NCBI GenBank assembly: GCA_002092835.1
Contig: LVWL01000017.1
Span: 1 to 64,000, forward strand
Source of the DNA: Campylobacter concisus
Lineage (GTDB): Bacteria > Campylobacterota > Campylobacteria > Campylobacterales > Campylobacteraceae
Direction: 5' to 3'
DNA: 64,000 bases
A program made the translations under genes and the position numbers. Shown here one piece after another: positions 1-9,585 of the stretch. How positions within the stretch are numbered: position 1 is the first letter of the stretch; each line of letters begins with the position of its first letter. The notes under the pieces are model-generated. The model saw nothing but the letters and a program-made list of their open reading frames with translations, was not told the origin of the DNA and ran no database searches.

Positions 1-38
1 ATTTTAAAGTATGTATTTTTATTATGGATTTATAGGGT

Positions 39-740
39 TTAGTTTATATATGCGTATCCACTTCTTTTTTCTATATTTATAGAGGCTACATTATTATTTT
101 TATCTGTTAAAACTATCTTACAATCACCTTTTAATAGTCTTGAATAAGGTCTTTTTTCTCCTTTATTGTTAGTAACACTCACCACTCTCATGGGCCTACC
201 TAATTCGTCAAAATCAATGGTTTGCGTTTTGCCTTTTCCACAACTACCAATAAATTTAACTGATTTTATGCCATATTTTTTCTCGATATTTAAATCTGTA
301 TTAATTTTATTGCAATAGGATTGAGGAATGCCTCTCCAGCCCGCACTTAAGAATTTGTTTGATTTTTGTGTATCGATGGCAACCTCTTCTTTGGAATTTA
401 AGTTGCCACTAAATTTATTACCACTACCTCTTTTATCATAAAAAATACTATATTTCCAAGATTTAACCCCAGGCTCATCTACAGAGCACTCTTGCAAATT
501 AGTGTCATTAATAGCTATCCCCCATCTCATTTTAAACCAAAATTTTTCATTTTCTGAATGTACAAATTTATCATCTTGCATGGCAAGGTGCTGGGCGTAC
601 CTTATATGCGTTAGCATCTGTGTAGCTGCCTCTCTGGCTCCGTTTATTTCTAGCCTTGGTATGATCATTGCTGCAAGTATGCCAACGGCAATGATTACAA
701 AGATAAGCTCTATAACAGTAAAACCCTTGTTTTTATGCAT
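39..740 (-). CDS. Type II secretion/type IV pilin-like prepilin (pseudopilin)
   Basis: A 233-residue protein that starts with a short basic leader (MHKNKG) followed by FTVIELIFVI and a hydrophobic helix ending near residue 28. This is the class III prepilin signature: peptidase cleaves after the Gly, Phe becomes the mature N-terminus and Glu sits at +5. The globular part, to residue 233, holds several cysteines and matches no specific pseudopilin I recognise. The protein would sit in the inner membrane and join a pseudopilus or a competence/secretion machine. Its start codon abuts the stop codon of the upstream glycosyltransferase gene, so the two are probably co-transcribed. No prepilin peptidase or secretion ATPase lies in this window. 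The prepilin call is firm, the system it serves is not. Confidence 0.8.
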   Translation of the reverse strand: MHKNKGFTVIELIFVIIAVGILAAMIIPRLEINGAREAATQMLTHIRYAQHLAMQDDKFVHSENEKFWFKMRWGIAINDTNLQECSVDEPGVKSWKYSIFYDKRGSGNKFSGNLNSKEEVAIDTQKSNKFLSAGWRGIPQSYCNKINTDLNIEKKYGIKSVKFIGSCGKGKTQTIDFDELGRPMRVVSVTNNKGEKRPYSRLLKGDCKIVLTDKNNNVASINIEKRSGYAYIN

Positions 741-1957
741 CTACCTGCCTCTTATGTCAAAATTTGCAATTACTTTTCCCATTTTTTCTATGCAAAATTT
801 TGATTTTCCATTTAGATCGACGCTTAATAATAAATTTTTAGACTCATCTCTTACATCTATACCATAAAATTTAAGTCTTAATGCAAGCTTTTTATTGTCA
901 GTGTATAAATCCTTGATTTCCGCTTCTTTTAATTTATCAGCAAGCTCTTTTACAATATCAAATTTATAGACAAAATGCTTTGTTGGATTATCCAAAAATA
1001 GGTAAAAAATTTGATTAAATACAATCATCGACCAGTTTATAGCCAGAAAAAGCATCACTAAAGTCGTACAAATTTTATAGCCTTTTCTAAATTTTGGCAA
1101 TCTTACGCGATACGAATTAAAAAAAACTCTTACCATAAGTGGCGTTGCGATCACGCAAAACGGCAAAAACTGCTCAAGCTCTAGCCTTTGGCGCACTGAG
1201 ACTATCATACAAAAGCAAAATGAGCAAATCGCAATAAACCATAAAAGATCCTTCTTTTCCTTAACCCAAATTCTATAAATAGTATAGACAAAAAAGATAA
1301 AAACAAACGGTGAAAAAACAGCGGCAAAGATACCAAAAGTATCGATAAAATGCCCACTTGGCCTACCATTTGTATCAAAGCCAAAAAAGTAAAGCGTGAG
1401 TAAAAATAAAATAGCACTTAGCCAAGCAAGCGGAGGCCTTCTTTTATAAAGTGAAAATATAAAAAATCCTGCGTAAAATATCAAAAAATCGCCATCTATA
1501 AAAAAAGAAAGGCAAAAAAATACTACAAATAAAATTTTATTTTTAACATGGAAAAAGTATATACATAGGAGCGCCAGCATAACGCAAAGCCCAGCATTAT
1601 TGACGATAAGAGCTGAAGCTAACGTGCCAGGAAGTAAGATAAAAAACAATACCGCAATAAGTCTGTCAAACTCTAATTTAATGTAAAATTTGCTTATCTT
1701 ATACATAAAACGACACTTATGACATGAAAAGCAATCATCACAGATCTTAGAGCAATATCTGTTTGACCAAAAATTTGAACGCTTAAGTTTAAAACATGAC
1801 TAAGAAAATTTTGTTTGTTAAAAAAAATTTCAGCTTCACTATAACTTATGCTAAGAGAATTTGCCGTATAAAGTAAAAATATACAATCAATCAAACATAT
1901 TAAAAATACGCTAAAGGCGACGTGATGTCCAACAAATTCTCTAAATTTATCTAGCAA
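741..1957 (-). pseudogene. GT-C/GT39-type membrane glycosyltransferase, split by a frameshift
   Basis: Two overlapping frames (87 and 321 codons) form one multi-spanning protein. The N-terminal part ends FHVISVVLCIR-stop and the second begins MYKISKFYIKLEFD. Adding one base to the A4 run at 1707-1710 (T4 on the coding strand) joins them into 405 codons. The N-terminal part has one transmembrane helix and then SYSEAE, at the position where GT39/ArnT-like enzymes carry their acidic DEA-type catalytic motif. Many transmembrane helices follow, then a soluble C-terminal tail. Such enzymes move sugars from polyprenyl carriers at the membrane; donor and acceptor cannot be told here. The split may be a sequencing error, a real lesion or, less likely, slipped-strand switching. 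The gene lies directly upstream of the prepilin gene. Confidence 0.7.
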
Positions 1958-1966
1958 AAATTTTCC

Positions 1967-2407
1967 TTAAATATGTATATCCCAAAAAAACTCGATCCAA
2001 TCGTGAGCTTCTTTTACCTTAAATTCTGGTAAAAGCAGAGCTTTCTCTTTATAAAAGACGGTCGCTATTTTGATATCTAAATTTGGATAACGCTTAAGTA
2101 GCTCTCTTTTTATCTCGACCATGCTCTCTCCACTATCGATGATATCATCGACGAGCAAAATTTTAGTGTATTTGCTAAGATCTGGTACGTTAAAGATATT
2201 AATAGTATCAAGCTTATTTGTATCTTCGTAATGGATAGAATTTAGGGTAAATAAATTCCTATTATTAAGCGCAACAGCTAGCGAGTGGCCAAGCGTTAGA
2301 CCGCCTCTTGCCACAGCTAGTATCACCTCTGGATCAAACTCGTCTTTTATCTGTTTTGCCATCTTTTTAGTATCAACGGCAAATTCATCGTAGCTATAAA
2401 ATATCAT
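1967..2407 (-). CDS. Phosphoribosyltransferase (xanthine-guanine/hypoxanthine type)
   Basis: A 146-residue type I phosphoribosyltransferase. The PRPP-binding loop LLVDDIIDSGESM lies at residues 84-96, an ARGG segment near 33-36 precedes it, and the C-terminal HDWIEFFWD resembles the base-binding end of XGPRT (Gpt). It would join guanine, xanthine or hypoxanthine to PRPP in the cytoplasm. The gene follows a purine-type NCS2 permease by 12 nt in the same orientation, so uptake and salvage appear coupled. C. jejuni has the same adjacency. Exact base preference cannot be read from the sequence. Confidence 0.85.
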   Translation of the reverse strand: MIFYSYDEFAVDTKKMAKQIKDEFDPEVILAVARGGLTLGHSLAVALNNRNLFTLNSIHYEDTNKLDTINIFNVPDLSKYTKILLVDDIIDSGESMVEIKRELLKRYPNLDIKIATVFYKEKALLLPEFKVKEAHDWIEFFWDIHI

Positions 2408-2419
2408 CTTTCTTCCTTA

Positions 2420-3712
2420 TCAATGCACTAAAAATACGATAAAACTAATGAGCGCTAGCACGACTACGCCTAAATTTATATCGCTAAATTCTCTCTTTAT
2501 GAGCTTAACTATGACGTATGACATAAAGCCAAATGCAAGGCCGTTTGTGATCGAATAAGTAAGCGGGATGAGCACAACTATGAAAAATGTCGCAACAGCA
2601 ATGGCTGGATCTTTAAAATTTATACTAGCAAGCTCAGCAAACATAAGCACGCCAACCATCACAAGGATCGGATAAATGGCATTGCCAGGAATCGCTTTAA
2701 AAAGTGGCAACATAAATAATGTAAGTATAAATAAAAGTCCGCAAAATACAGCCGTTAGACCAGTTCTACCGCCCTCTTCTACACCGCTAGCACTCTCTAC
2801 AAACGATGTGGTCGTACTTACGCCTACAAGTGAGCCAGCTGCCGTAGCAATAGCGTCAGCTTCAAGAGTTTTTTCAAGTTTTACGACGCCATCTTTTTTG
2901 TTTTCATCAAAAATTCCAGCCCTCGTGCCTACACCAGCTAGTGTGCCTATCGAGTCAAAAAGATCGGTCACAAAAAATGTGATAACAACTGGCAGCAAGG
3001 CTAGACTAAGCGCGCCTTTTATGTCAAGCTCTAAAAATATCGGAGAGATAGAGGCTGGAGTTGAGAAAATTTCTGTTGGATGAGGAGCGATACCAAGCAC
3101 CCAAGCTATTACTGAAGTAGCAAGCACAGCTAGGATAAACGCGCCCTTTATCTTCCACGCCCAAAAGAAAATAACTAAAAATAGTCCCAAAACGCCAAGA
3201 AGTACGTTTGGATCTTTGAAATTTCCTATACCAACCAAAACTACGTCGCTATTTACAATAAAACCCATTTGCTGAAATGCCACAAAGCTGATAAATGTGC
3301 CTATGCCAGCGCTTATCGCCCTTCTTAGATCAAGTGGGATGGATCTAATTATCCACATTCTAAAATTTGTAAACGAAAGCACGACAAATATCACACCACT
3401 TAAGAAAACAACGCCAAGAGCCGTTTGCCAAGGCACTTTCATACCGATGCAAAGACCAAATGTAAAATAAGCATTAAGCCCCATACCAACGCTCATCGCA
3501 ACTGGCGTGTTCGCCCAAAGACCATTTAATACAGTAGAAAATATGGTAATTAGCGCTGTTGCAGTGATGAGTGCCTCATAAGGCATGCCAGTTTTGCTCA
3601 TAATGATCGCATTTACCGGCACGATATACATCATCGCCAAAAACGTCGTAAGTCCCGCTCCAAATTCCTGCTTCACACTAGTTTTGTTTTGTGCTAAGTC
3701 AAAAAATTTCAC
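2420..3712 (-). CDS. NCS2/AzgA-family purine (adenine/guanine/hypoxanthine) permease
   Basis: A 430-residue inner-membrane transporter with about 12-14 hydrophobic segments. The N-terminal GAGLTTFLAMMYIVPVNA and the later FVTDLFDSIGTLAGVG are typical of the AzgA/PbuG branch of the nucleobase-cation symporters, and SVGMGLNAYFTF is another family hallmark. It would import purine bases with protons. It sits 12 nt upstream of the phosphoribosyltransferase and 12 nt downstream of mqnE, forming a compact minus-strand operon. Adenine versus guanine/hypoxanthine specificity is not resolvable, and older annotations sometimes call this family uracil permease. Confidence 0.88.
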   Translation of the reverse strand: MKFFDLAQNKTSVKQEFGAGLTTFLAMMYIVPVNAIIMSKTGMPYEALITATALITIFSTVLNGLWANTPVAMSVGMGLNAYFTFGLCIGMKVPWQTALGVVFLSGVIFVVLSFTNFRMWIIRSIPLDLRRAISAGIGTFISFVAFQQMGFIVNSDVVLVGIGNFKDPNVLLGVLGLFLVIFFWAWKIKGAFILAVLATSVIAWVLGIAPHPTEIFSTPASISPIFLELDIKGALSLALLPVVITFFVTDLFDSIGTLAGVGTRAGIFDENKKDGVVKLEKTLEADAIATAAGSLVGVSTTTSFVESASGVEEGGRTGLTAVFCGLLFILTLFMLPLFKAIPGNAIYPILVMVGVLMFAELASINFKDPAIAVATFFIVVLIPLTYSITNGLAFGFMSYVIVKLIKREFSDINLGVVVLALISFIVFLVH

Positions 3713-3724
3713 CCCAAGCTCCTT

Positions 3725-4786
3725 TTAGTAAATTTTAAGTTCGTTATATAAGCTATCACGCTCAACCGGCGTAAAACCAGATGTCTTTATGAGATCGCAA
3801 AATGTCTTTAATGTAACGCCATTTGCGCTATTTGCGCCAGCTGCACTTTGGATGCTCTCTTTTTCTATCGTGCCATCAAGATCATCAGCGCCAAATTCCT
3901 GCGCTATCATCGCTAAATTTAAGGTCGATGTAGCCCAGTATGCCTTTATGTGTGGGACATTATCAAGCACCAAGCGAGATATCGCCATAGTCTTTAAAAT
4001 TTCAGCTGATCCTAGAAATTTCACATCTTTTAAGTAGTTATTTTCTCTTTGATAGACAAGTGGGATAAATGCGTTAAATCCGCCAGTTTCGTCCTGCAAG
4101 TCCCTTATCCTTAGCATGTGATCGATCCTATTTTCACGACTTTCTATGTGGCCAAAAAGCATTGTTGCGTTGCTTTGTTTGCCGTGATTGTGCCACATTT
4201 TGTGGATCTTTAGCCAGTTCTCGCTACTTACTTTGCCTTTGCAAATTTTAGCCCTGATCTCTTCATCAAAAATTTCAGCCCCGCCGCCTGGCATGCTATC
4301 GACGCCATATTCGAGCATCTTTTCTATCACCTCATCGTAGCTTAAGCCGTAATGCCTTGACAAAAAATCAATCTCAGCCGCCGTCATCGCCTTTACATGA
4401 AGCTCTGGATGATCTGCCTTTATCTTTTTAAAAATTTCTAAGTACCACTGCCAGCCGCTAGTTGCGTTGTGGGCGGAGACGATGTGTATCTCTTTTGCGC
4501 CGTGGCTCACGCTCTCATCAACGATCTTTAAAATTTCTTCGTGGCTCATTAGGTATGGATTTGGATTTTTTCTGTGGGCTGAAAATGCGCAAAATTTACA
4601 GATATCAGCACAGATATTTGTTGGATTGATATGGCGATTTACATTAAAAAAGACCTTGTTGCCGTGCAGTTTTCTGCGCTTTTTATCGGCAAATTTAGCC
4701 AAGGTAAAAAGATCAAGCTCATAAAGCGAAAAAGCCTCTTGCTTGCTTAATCTCTCGCCACTTTCTAGTTTTTGTAATAGATTCAT
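3725..4786 (-). CDS. mqnE: Aminofutalosine synthase, radical SAM (menaquinone synthesis)
   Basis: A 353-residue radical SAM enzyme. The cluster-binding cysteines are C59, C63 and C66 (CxxxCxxC in CADICKFCAF), followed by the MqnE/MqnC-type segments HIVSAHNATSGW and DSMPGGGAEIF. MqnE makes 6-amino-6-deoxyfutalosine from chorismate-derived 3-[(1-carboxyvinyl)oxy]benzoate and SAM, an early step of the futalosine route to menaquinone used by epsilonproteobacteria. The PGGGAEIF context and synteny with C. jejuni favour MqnE over the cyclase MqnC. The divergent GlnD-like gene starts 113 nt away. Confidence 0.9.
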   Translation of the reverse strand: MNLLQKLESGERLSKQEAFSLYELDLFTLAKFADKKRRKLHGNKVFFNVNRHINPTNICADICKFCAFSAHRKNPNPYLMSHEEILKIVDESVSHGAKEIHIVSAHNATSGWQWYLEIFKKIKADHPELHVKAMTAAEIDFLSRHYGLSYDEVIEKMLEYGVDSMPGGGAEIFDEEIRAKICKGKVSSENWLKIHKMWHNHGKQSNATMLFGHIESRENRIDHMLRIRDLQDETGGFNAFIPLVYQRENNYLKDVKFLGSAEILKTMAISRLVLDNVPHIKAYWATSTLNLAMIAQEFGADDLDGTIEKESIQSAAGANSANGVTLKTFCDLIKTSGFTPVERDSLYNELKIY

Positions 4787-4899
4787 TATTTATATCGTCC
4801 TAAAGCTGAACTTAAGGCTTCATTATAAGCAAATAAAGCTTTGTTTTTGCAAAAATTATGTAACATTTGCCAAGATATTTTTAACAATGGAAACACTAA

Positions 4900-7395
4900 A
4901 TGCTAGCTGATAAAAGTGCCAAAAATAGTGATAATTATTCAAAGATCAAAGAGAAATTTCTTGATTTTAAGGCAAATTTACCAAAACATTTTCAAAAAAA
5001 TCAGGGTAGAAATTTTGCAAATTTTTTAGCAAAAGAATATGATGATTTTATAAAATCTTATTTAAATGAAACAATGCGAGAGTTTTTTGATGATTTCATT
5101 CCGCAAAATGATAGCTTTGCCTTTGGCGTTTTAGCCACCGGAAAGTACGCTCAGACGCTAATAAGTGCAAATAGTGAGCTAGAAATTTTACTAGTTTATA
5201 AAAATTTAAAAGGCTACAACATAAAGAATTTCTTAAAAGAATTTAGCGAAATTTTAAGTAGCTCTGGAATAAATTTTTATATAAAAAGCGTTGAAATAGA
5301 TGAAATTTTTACAAATTACAAAGACGATCTCAAATTTAAAAGCGAAACATCGCAAGTCCGATATATCTGTGGTTCAAAAAGTCTCTACCGTCTAGTAAAA
5401 AGCGAGATCATAAAATTAAAAGAATTTGATAAAAAAGCCTTTTTAAACTACCATTTAAAGGCATTTTTGCCGTTTTCTAGCATCAGCTACTTAGCCCAAG
5501 AGCCAAATTTAAAAAGTGGCTTTGGCGGGATAGATGAAATTTATCACCTAAACTGCATACTAAACTGCCTAGATAGCGACGTTTCTGTTAGGTCTCAAGC
5601 CCTAAAAGTGATGAATGAAAAAGAGATCGCTAGCTTTAACCTAAATGTGGACTTTTTATTAAGCTTGCTAAGTGCTTTAAATTTAACTCAAAATACTGAT
5701 ACTTTCAGCGCTTCAAGCGTTGAGATCACGACAAATTTCATGCAGACAAAGTCCAAAAAACTTCAAGACAACGAAAGCGTCATCAGCCAAAAAATGCTAA
5801 GCTCAATGAATAATGTTGCTATTTATTCAAGGTTTATCGTCGCTTCTCTTTGTAGGCCATTTTTTAAAAGTGAGCTAAATTTTGATCAGAGAAAATTTGC
5901 TAGGCTAAAAAATGGCTTTTACGAAATAAATGGCGTTATTTACGTGCCACTTCATAAAAAGCCAGCTCTTATTGAAAATCTAATAACCGAGCTTTTAGAA
6001 CTAAAAGATGTGGATTATAAATTTGATATAAGCGCGATCTTTTACATCAAGCGAGCCATTATCACAAAAAGCGGCTTAGAGCGTGCTATAAGCGAGTTTA
6101 AAAAGATATTTTTAAGAAAAAATTCCTACGCAATTTTAAAATCATTGCTCGATGCGCAAATGATACAAATTTTAATAAAACCAATGGAACACATCAGCCA
6201 GCTAGCTCAGTATGATGGCTATCACGAATTTACGGTCGATGAGCATAGTATTTTAAGTGTAAAATTTCTTGAAAATATAAAAGATAAATTTATAAAAAAT
6301 CTCTATACCGAGCTTTGCTTGGAGGGCAAGACGATGCTAAAGATCGTGACTTTAATGCACGACGTTGGTAAGGGGCTTGGCAAAGACCACGCAAATATCG
6401 GAGCAAATATCTTTAGAGCCTACGCAAACAAGCTAAATTTAAGCCAAAAGGCCGTAAATATCGGAGTTACGCTTGTAAAATATCACACCCTAATGAGCAA
6501 TGTCTCAAACAGAGAGGACATCTACTCGCAACGCGTTATCTTTGCCTTCATCTCAAAGCTAGGTGACAAGCAGGTTTTAAAGCTACTTTACATCCTGAGC
6601 TACTGTGTAATAAACGCAACAAACGAAAAGCTTTATAACGCCTACACCGCAAAGCTTTTAAGAGAGCTTTATGAAATTTCATTAAATGCATTTGGCGATG
6701 AAAACTTACTTGATGAGGCAACAAGAAGAGTCAAAAAAGAGCAGTCAATAAAAAGAAACAGTGAATTTTTAGCGCTTACACCAAGCTTGCAAGATAAAAT
6801 TTTTAAGATAACATCAAATCTAGTCTTTGCAAAATATAGTGCGAGCGAGATCATAAATTTAAGCAAGGTGGCAGATAGTCTAAATACGACAGAAATTTTT
6901 ATAAATAACTCTAAAAATTTAAGCATACAAATTTATACGAAAAAGAGCCTAAATTTAAGCGCCCTGCTCTATGAATTTGCCAAATTTGATCTTGCATATA
7001 TGGAGATTTTTGAGCTATTTGAGAAGAAATTTTACATTAGGCTTGATTTTAACCAAAATATAAAAAAAGAGGAGCTTGAAATTACTAAAAACTTGGCTCT
7101 AATATCTCTAAATAGCGAGACTTTAAGAGAGCCTTTGAAACCAAATATTAACAAAGATGAGATAAACTTCGAGCTAAATCATTCAAAAGATTACGCCAAA
7201 CTTAGCATCAATGCAAAAGATCAGCGTGGGCTTATGGCGTATGTGATGGGTGTTTTTGATAGACTGAGCTTTCAAATCACGAGCGCGAGAATTCAGACGG
7301 TTAAAAATAGAACGAGAAACCTATTTTTGATCGAGAAAAACGAGCGTCTTGAGAGCAAGGGTGATGAGATATTAAATTTATTAATAAGCGAGTAA
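4900..7395 (+). CDS. GlnD-like protein (degenerate nucleotidyltransferase, HD, ACT)
   Basis: An 831-residue protein with GlnD architecture. Residues ~70-100 form a nucleotidyltransferase-like domain, an HD phosphohydrolase motif (LMHDVGKGLGKDH) lies near 484-496, and a C-terminal ACT domain begins near 767 (KDQRGLMAYVMGVFDRL). GlnD uridylylates and deuridylylates PII in response to glutamine. Here the canonical GGYGRGEL-SPYSDIDLL signature reads TGKYAQTLISANSELEIL, which keeps one acidic residue of the usual Asp pair and lacks the usual Gly pattern. Uridylyltransfer is therefore doubtful, while the HD site looks intact. The single C-terminal ACT domain is fewer than the two seen in classical GlnD. 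No glnB or glnK lies nearby. The gene ends 3 nt before glmS and is likely co-transcribed with it. Confidence 0.75.
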   Translation: MLADKSAKNSDNYSKIKEKFLDFKANLPKHFQKNQGRNFANFLAKEYDDFIKSYLNETMREFFDDFIPQNDSFAFGVLATGKYAQTLISANSELEILLVYKNLKGYNIKNFLKEFSEILSSSGINFYIKSVEIDEIFTNYKDDLKFKSETSQVRYICGSKSLYRLVKSEIIKLKEFDKKAFLNYHLKAFLPFSSISYLAQEPNLKSGFGGIDEIYHLNCILNCLDSDVSVRSQALKVMNEKEIASFNLNVDFLLSLLSALNLTQNTDTFSASSVEITTNFMQTKSKKLQDNESVISQKMLSSMNNVAIYSRFIVASLCRPFFKSELNFDQRKFARLKNGFYEINGVIYVPLHKKPALIENLITELLELKDVDYKFDISAIFYIKRAIITKSGLERAISEFKKIFLRKNSYAILKSLLDAQMIQILIKPMEHISQLAQYDGYHEFTVDEHSILSVKFLENIKDKFIKNLYTELCLEGKTMLKIVTLMHDVGKGLGKDHANIGANIFRAYANKLNLSQKAVNIGVTLVKYHTLMSNVSNREDIYSQRVIFAFISKLGDKQVLKLLYILSYCVINATNEKLYNAYTAKLLRELYEISLNAFGDENLLDEATRRVKKEQSIKRNSEFLALTPSLQDKIFKITSNLVFAKYSASEIINLSKVADSLNTTEIFINNSKNLSIQIYTKKSLNLSALLYEFAKFDLAYMEIFELFEKKFYIRLDFNQNIKKEELEITKNLALISLNSETLREPLKPNINKDEINFELNHSKDYAKLSINAKDQRGLMAYVMGVFDRLSFQITSARIQTVKNRTRNLFLIEKNERLESKGDEILNLLISE

Positions 7396-7398
7396 AAA

Positions 7399-9210
7399 AT
7401 GTGTGGAATCGTAGGATACATCGGAAATAAAGAGAAAAAAGAGATCATACTAGGTGGACTTAAAGAGCTAGAGTACCGCGGATATGATAGTGCTGGTATG
7501 GCTGTGATGAGCGATAACAAGATCGACTTTTTCAAAGCTGTTGGTAAGCTTGAAAATTTAGCCCTAAAAACAAAAGACTTTGCTTCAGAAGGCTTTGGTG
7601 TGGCAATAGGTCACACACGCTGGGCAACTCACGGCAAACCAACCGAGATAAACGCTCACCCACACCTTGGTGAGCACTCATTTGTCGTGCATAACGGCAT
7701 CATCGAAAACTATAAAGAACTTAAAGATGAACTTGAGGCAAAGGGCGTTAAATTTGTAAGCCAGACTGATACCGAAGTGATCGTACACCTTTTTGAAGAA
7801 ATTTTAAAAGAAAAAAAAGATCCTTTTAAAGCCTATGAGGCAACTATTTCGAAGCTAAAAGGGGCGTATGCAACGCTACTTATCACTAAAACTGCACCTG
7901 GTAAGATATTTTTCGCAAAAGACGCTGCTCCTATGGCGATAGGAAAGAGCGACAAAAAAGAGCTATATTTTGCCTCATCTGACGCTCCACTTATTGGAAA
8001 TGCAACAGAAGTGGCATATCTTGATGATAATAATTACGGCTACGTGAGCTTAGACGAGATCGTAGTCTTTAAGCACGGCAAAAAGGCTAGCATAACATTT
8101 AACGCCTTGCCAAAAGACAAAAGCTATGCCCAAAAAGAGGGCTATACATTTTTCATGGAGAAAGAAATTTACGAGCAAGGTGCAGTCGTATCTGAAACCA
8201 TCATGGGCAGGGTTAAAAACCACAAAGTCACCCTTGAAAATTTAGACGATGAATATCTAAAAAGTATCGATGATGTCGTGCTTTGTGCGTGCGGTACGAG
8301 CTATCATGCAGCGCTTGTTGCAAGCTATCTTTTTGAAAGACTTGCTAAAGTTAGAACAAAGGTCGAAGTAGCAAGCGAATTTAGATATAGAAAGCCTTAT
8401 CTAAACAAAAACTCGCTCTTCATCGTTATCTCACAAAGTGGCGAGACAGCCGACACTCTTGAGGCACTTAGGATCGCAAAAGAGGCTGGGCTAAAGACGC
8501 TTGCGATTTGTAACGTCGATAACTCATCTATCGTTAGACTAGCTGATAATACGCTTCTAACTCGCGCTGGCATCGAAAAAGGTGTGGCAAGTACAAAGGC
8601 ATTTGCAACGCAGATCATCGTGCTTTGGATGCTTGTGCTTCAAATGGCAGCAGCAAAAGAGTCTATCAGTAAAAAAGAGCTTGATCACGAGATCAAAACG
8701 CTTCTTCACATTCCACAAATTTTAAATATCAACAACTCTCTTCAAGAGAAGCTTCACCGCCTAAGCAAGCACTATTTACACGGTCATGGCTTCTTCTTTA
8801 TCGGTAGAGATATCTTCTATCCGCTAGCACTAGAAGGTGCGTTAAAGCTTAAAGAAATTTCATATCTTCACGCCGAGGGCTATCCATCAGGCGAAATGAA
8901 GCACGGTCCTATCGCGCTTGCAGATGAGAAGCTATTTACGATCGCTTTAATGCCTCAAAATTTACTTTACGAAAAAACAAAGAGCAACGTCGAAGAGCTT
9001 GCTGCAAGAGATGCATATATCCTAGCGATAAGTCCACTTGAGTTTGAGCTAAGCGATGACTACGTAAAAACAAGCGTTCAAGATCATTATATGAGCGAAT
9101 TTTTTGAGATGATGCTTGTGCTTCAGCTACTTGCGCTTGAAATTTCTGTTAGACTTGGCAACAACGTCGATATGCCAAGAAATCTCGCAAAAAGCGTAAC
9201 TGTCGAATAA
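7399..9210 (+). CDS. glmS: Glutamine--fructose-6-phosphate aminotransferase (isomerizing)
   Basis: A full-length GlmS of 603 residues. The N-terminal glutaminase domain starts MCGIVGYIGN, with Cys2 the nucleophile after Met removal, and carries HTRWATHGKP. Two SIS domains follow (CGTSYHAALVASY and the later GRDIFYPLALEGALKLKE), and the C-terminus is DMPRNLAKSVTVE. It makes glucosamine-6-phosphate from fructose-6-phosphate and glutamine, the entry to UDP-GlcNAc for peptidoglycan, LOS and glycans. No glmS ribozyme is expected because the GlnD-like stop codon is only 3 nt upstream. A clear terminator follows the gene. Confidence 0.97.
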   Translation: MCGIVGYIGNKEKKEIILGGLKELEYRGYDSAGMAVMSDNKIDFFKAVGKLENLALKTKDFASEGFGVAIGHTRWATHGKPTEINAHPHLGEHSFVVHNGIIENYKELKDELEAKGVKFVSQTDTEVIVHLFEEILKEKKDPFKAYEATISKLKGAYATLLITKTAPGKIFFAKDAAPMAIGKSDKKELYFASSDAPLIGNATEVAYLDDNNYGYVSLDEIVVFKHGKKASITFNALPKDKSYAQKEGYTFFMEKEIYEQGAVVSETIMGRVKNHKVTLENLDDEYLKSIDDVVLCACGTSYHAALVASYLFERLAKVRTKVEVASEFRYRKPYLNKNSLFIVISQSGETADTLEALRIAKEAGLKTLAICNVDNSSIVRLADNTLLTRAGIEKGVASTKAFATQIIVLWMLVLQMAAAKESISKKELDHEIKTLLHIPQILNINNSLQEKLHRLSKHYLHGHGFFFIGRDIFYPLALEGALKLKEISYLHAEGYPSGEMKHGPIALADEKLFTIALMPQNLLYEKTKSNVEELAARDAYILAISPLEFELSDDYVKTSVQDHYMSEFFEMMLVLQLLALEISVRLGNNVDMPRNLAKSVTVE

Positions 9211-9246
9211 TTTAACTGGCCAGTAAACACTGGCTAGTTAAATTTT
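9211..9246 (+). terminator. Rho-independent terminator of glmS
   Basis: Arms TTTAACTGGCCAG and CTGGCTAGTTAAA pair along 13 positions with one G-T pair and a 6-nt loop, followed by TTTT. It begins directly after the glmS stop codon. Confidence 0.85.
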
Positions 9247-9345
9247 AGTTGATATTTTGCATTAAATTTTATGAAATGCTGTTTTTGCAAGAACACGATC
9301 CAGCTAAAATTTATCTAGCTTTAGTTTAATTTTTTATACTTTGCC

Positions 9346-9513
9346 ATGACAATAAAAAATGGTGGCATAGATATCATTTTTGATGTGACTAAAAAACTTA
9401 ATCAGTTAAGTAAAAAGGATAAGAATATCACACTGGAGTATTTTAAAATGATGTGCGATATTAAAAATCAAAAAGTGGATATTGCCCGATCTTGTTGGCA
9501 TCTTCTCTTTTAA
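9346..9513 (+). other. Possible 55-codon ORF or gene remnant in the glmS/DJ-1 gap
   Basis: The 9247-9585 gap holds no standard-length gene. An ATG at 9346 opens 55 codons ending ARSCWHLLF; I recognise no family. There is no ribosome-binding site, and a TATACT hexamer lies only 4 nt upstream of the ATG. Near 9480 the neighbouring frame stays open and reads ILPDLVGIFSFKDKGDV to a stop at 9530-9532. The pair could be the decayed or indel-split 3' end of a longer gene. Coding status is uncertain. Confidence 0.3.
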
Positions 9514-9585
9514 GGATAAAGGAGATGTTTAACAAAAAGCCTTTTTTCTAACCCACTAAACTAAAAAATTTAAAGCTCAAAACTC

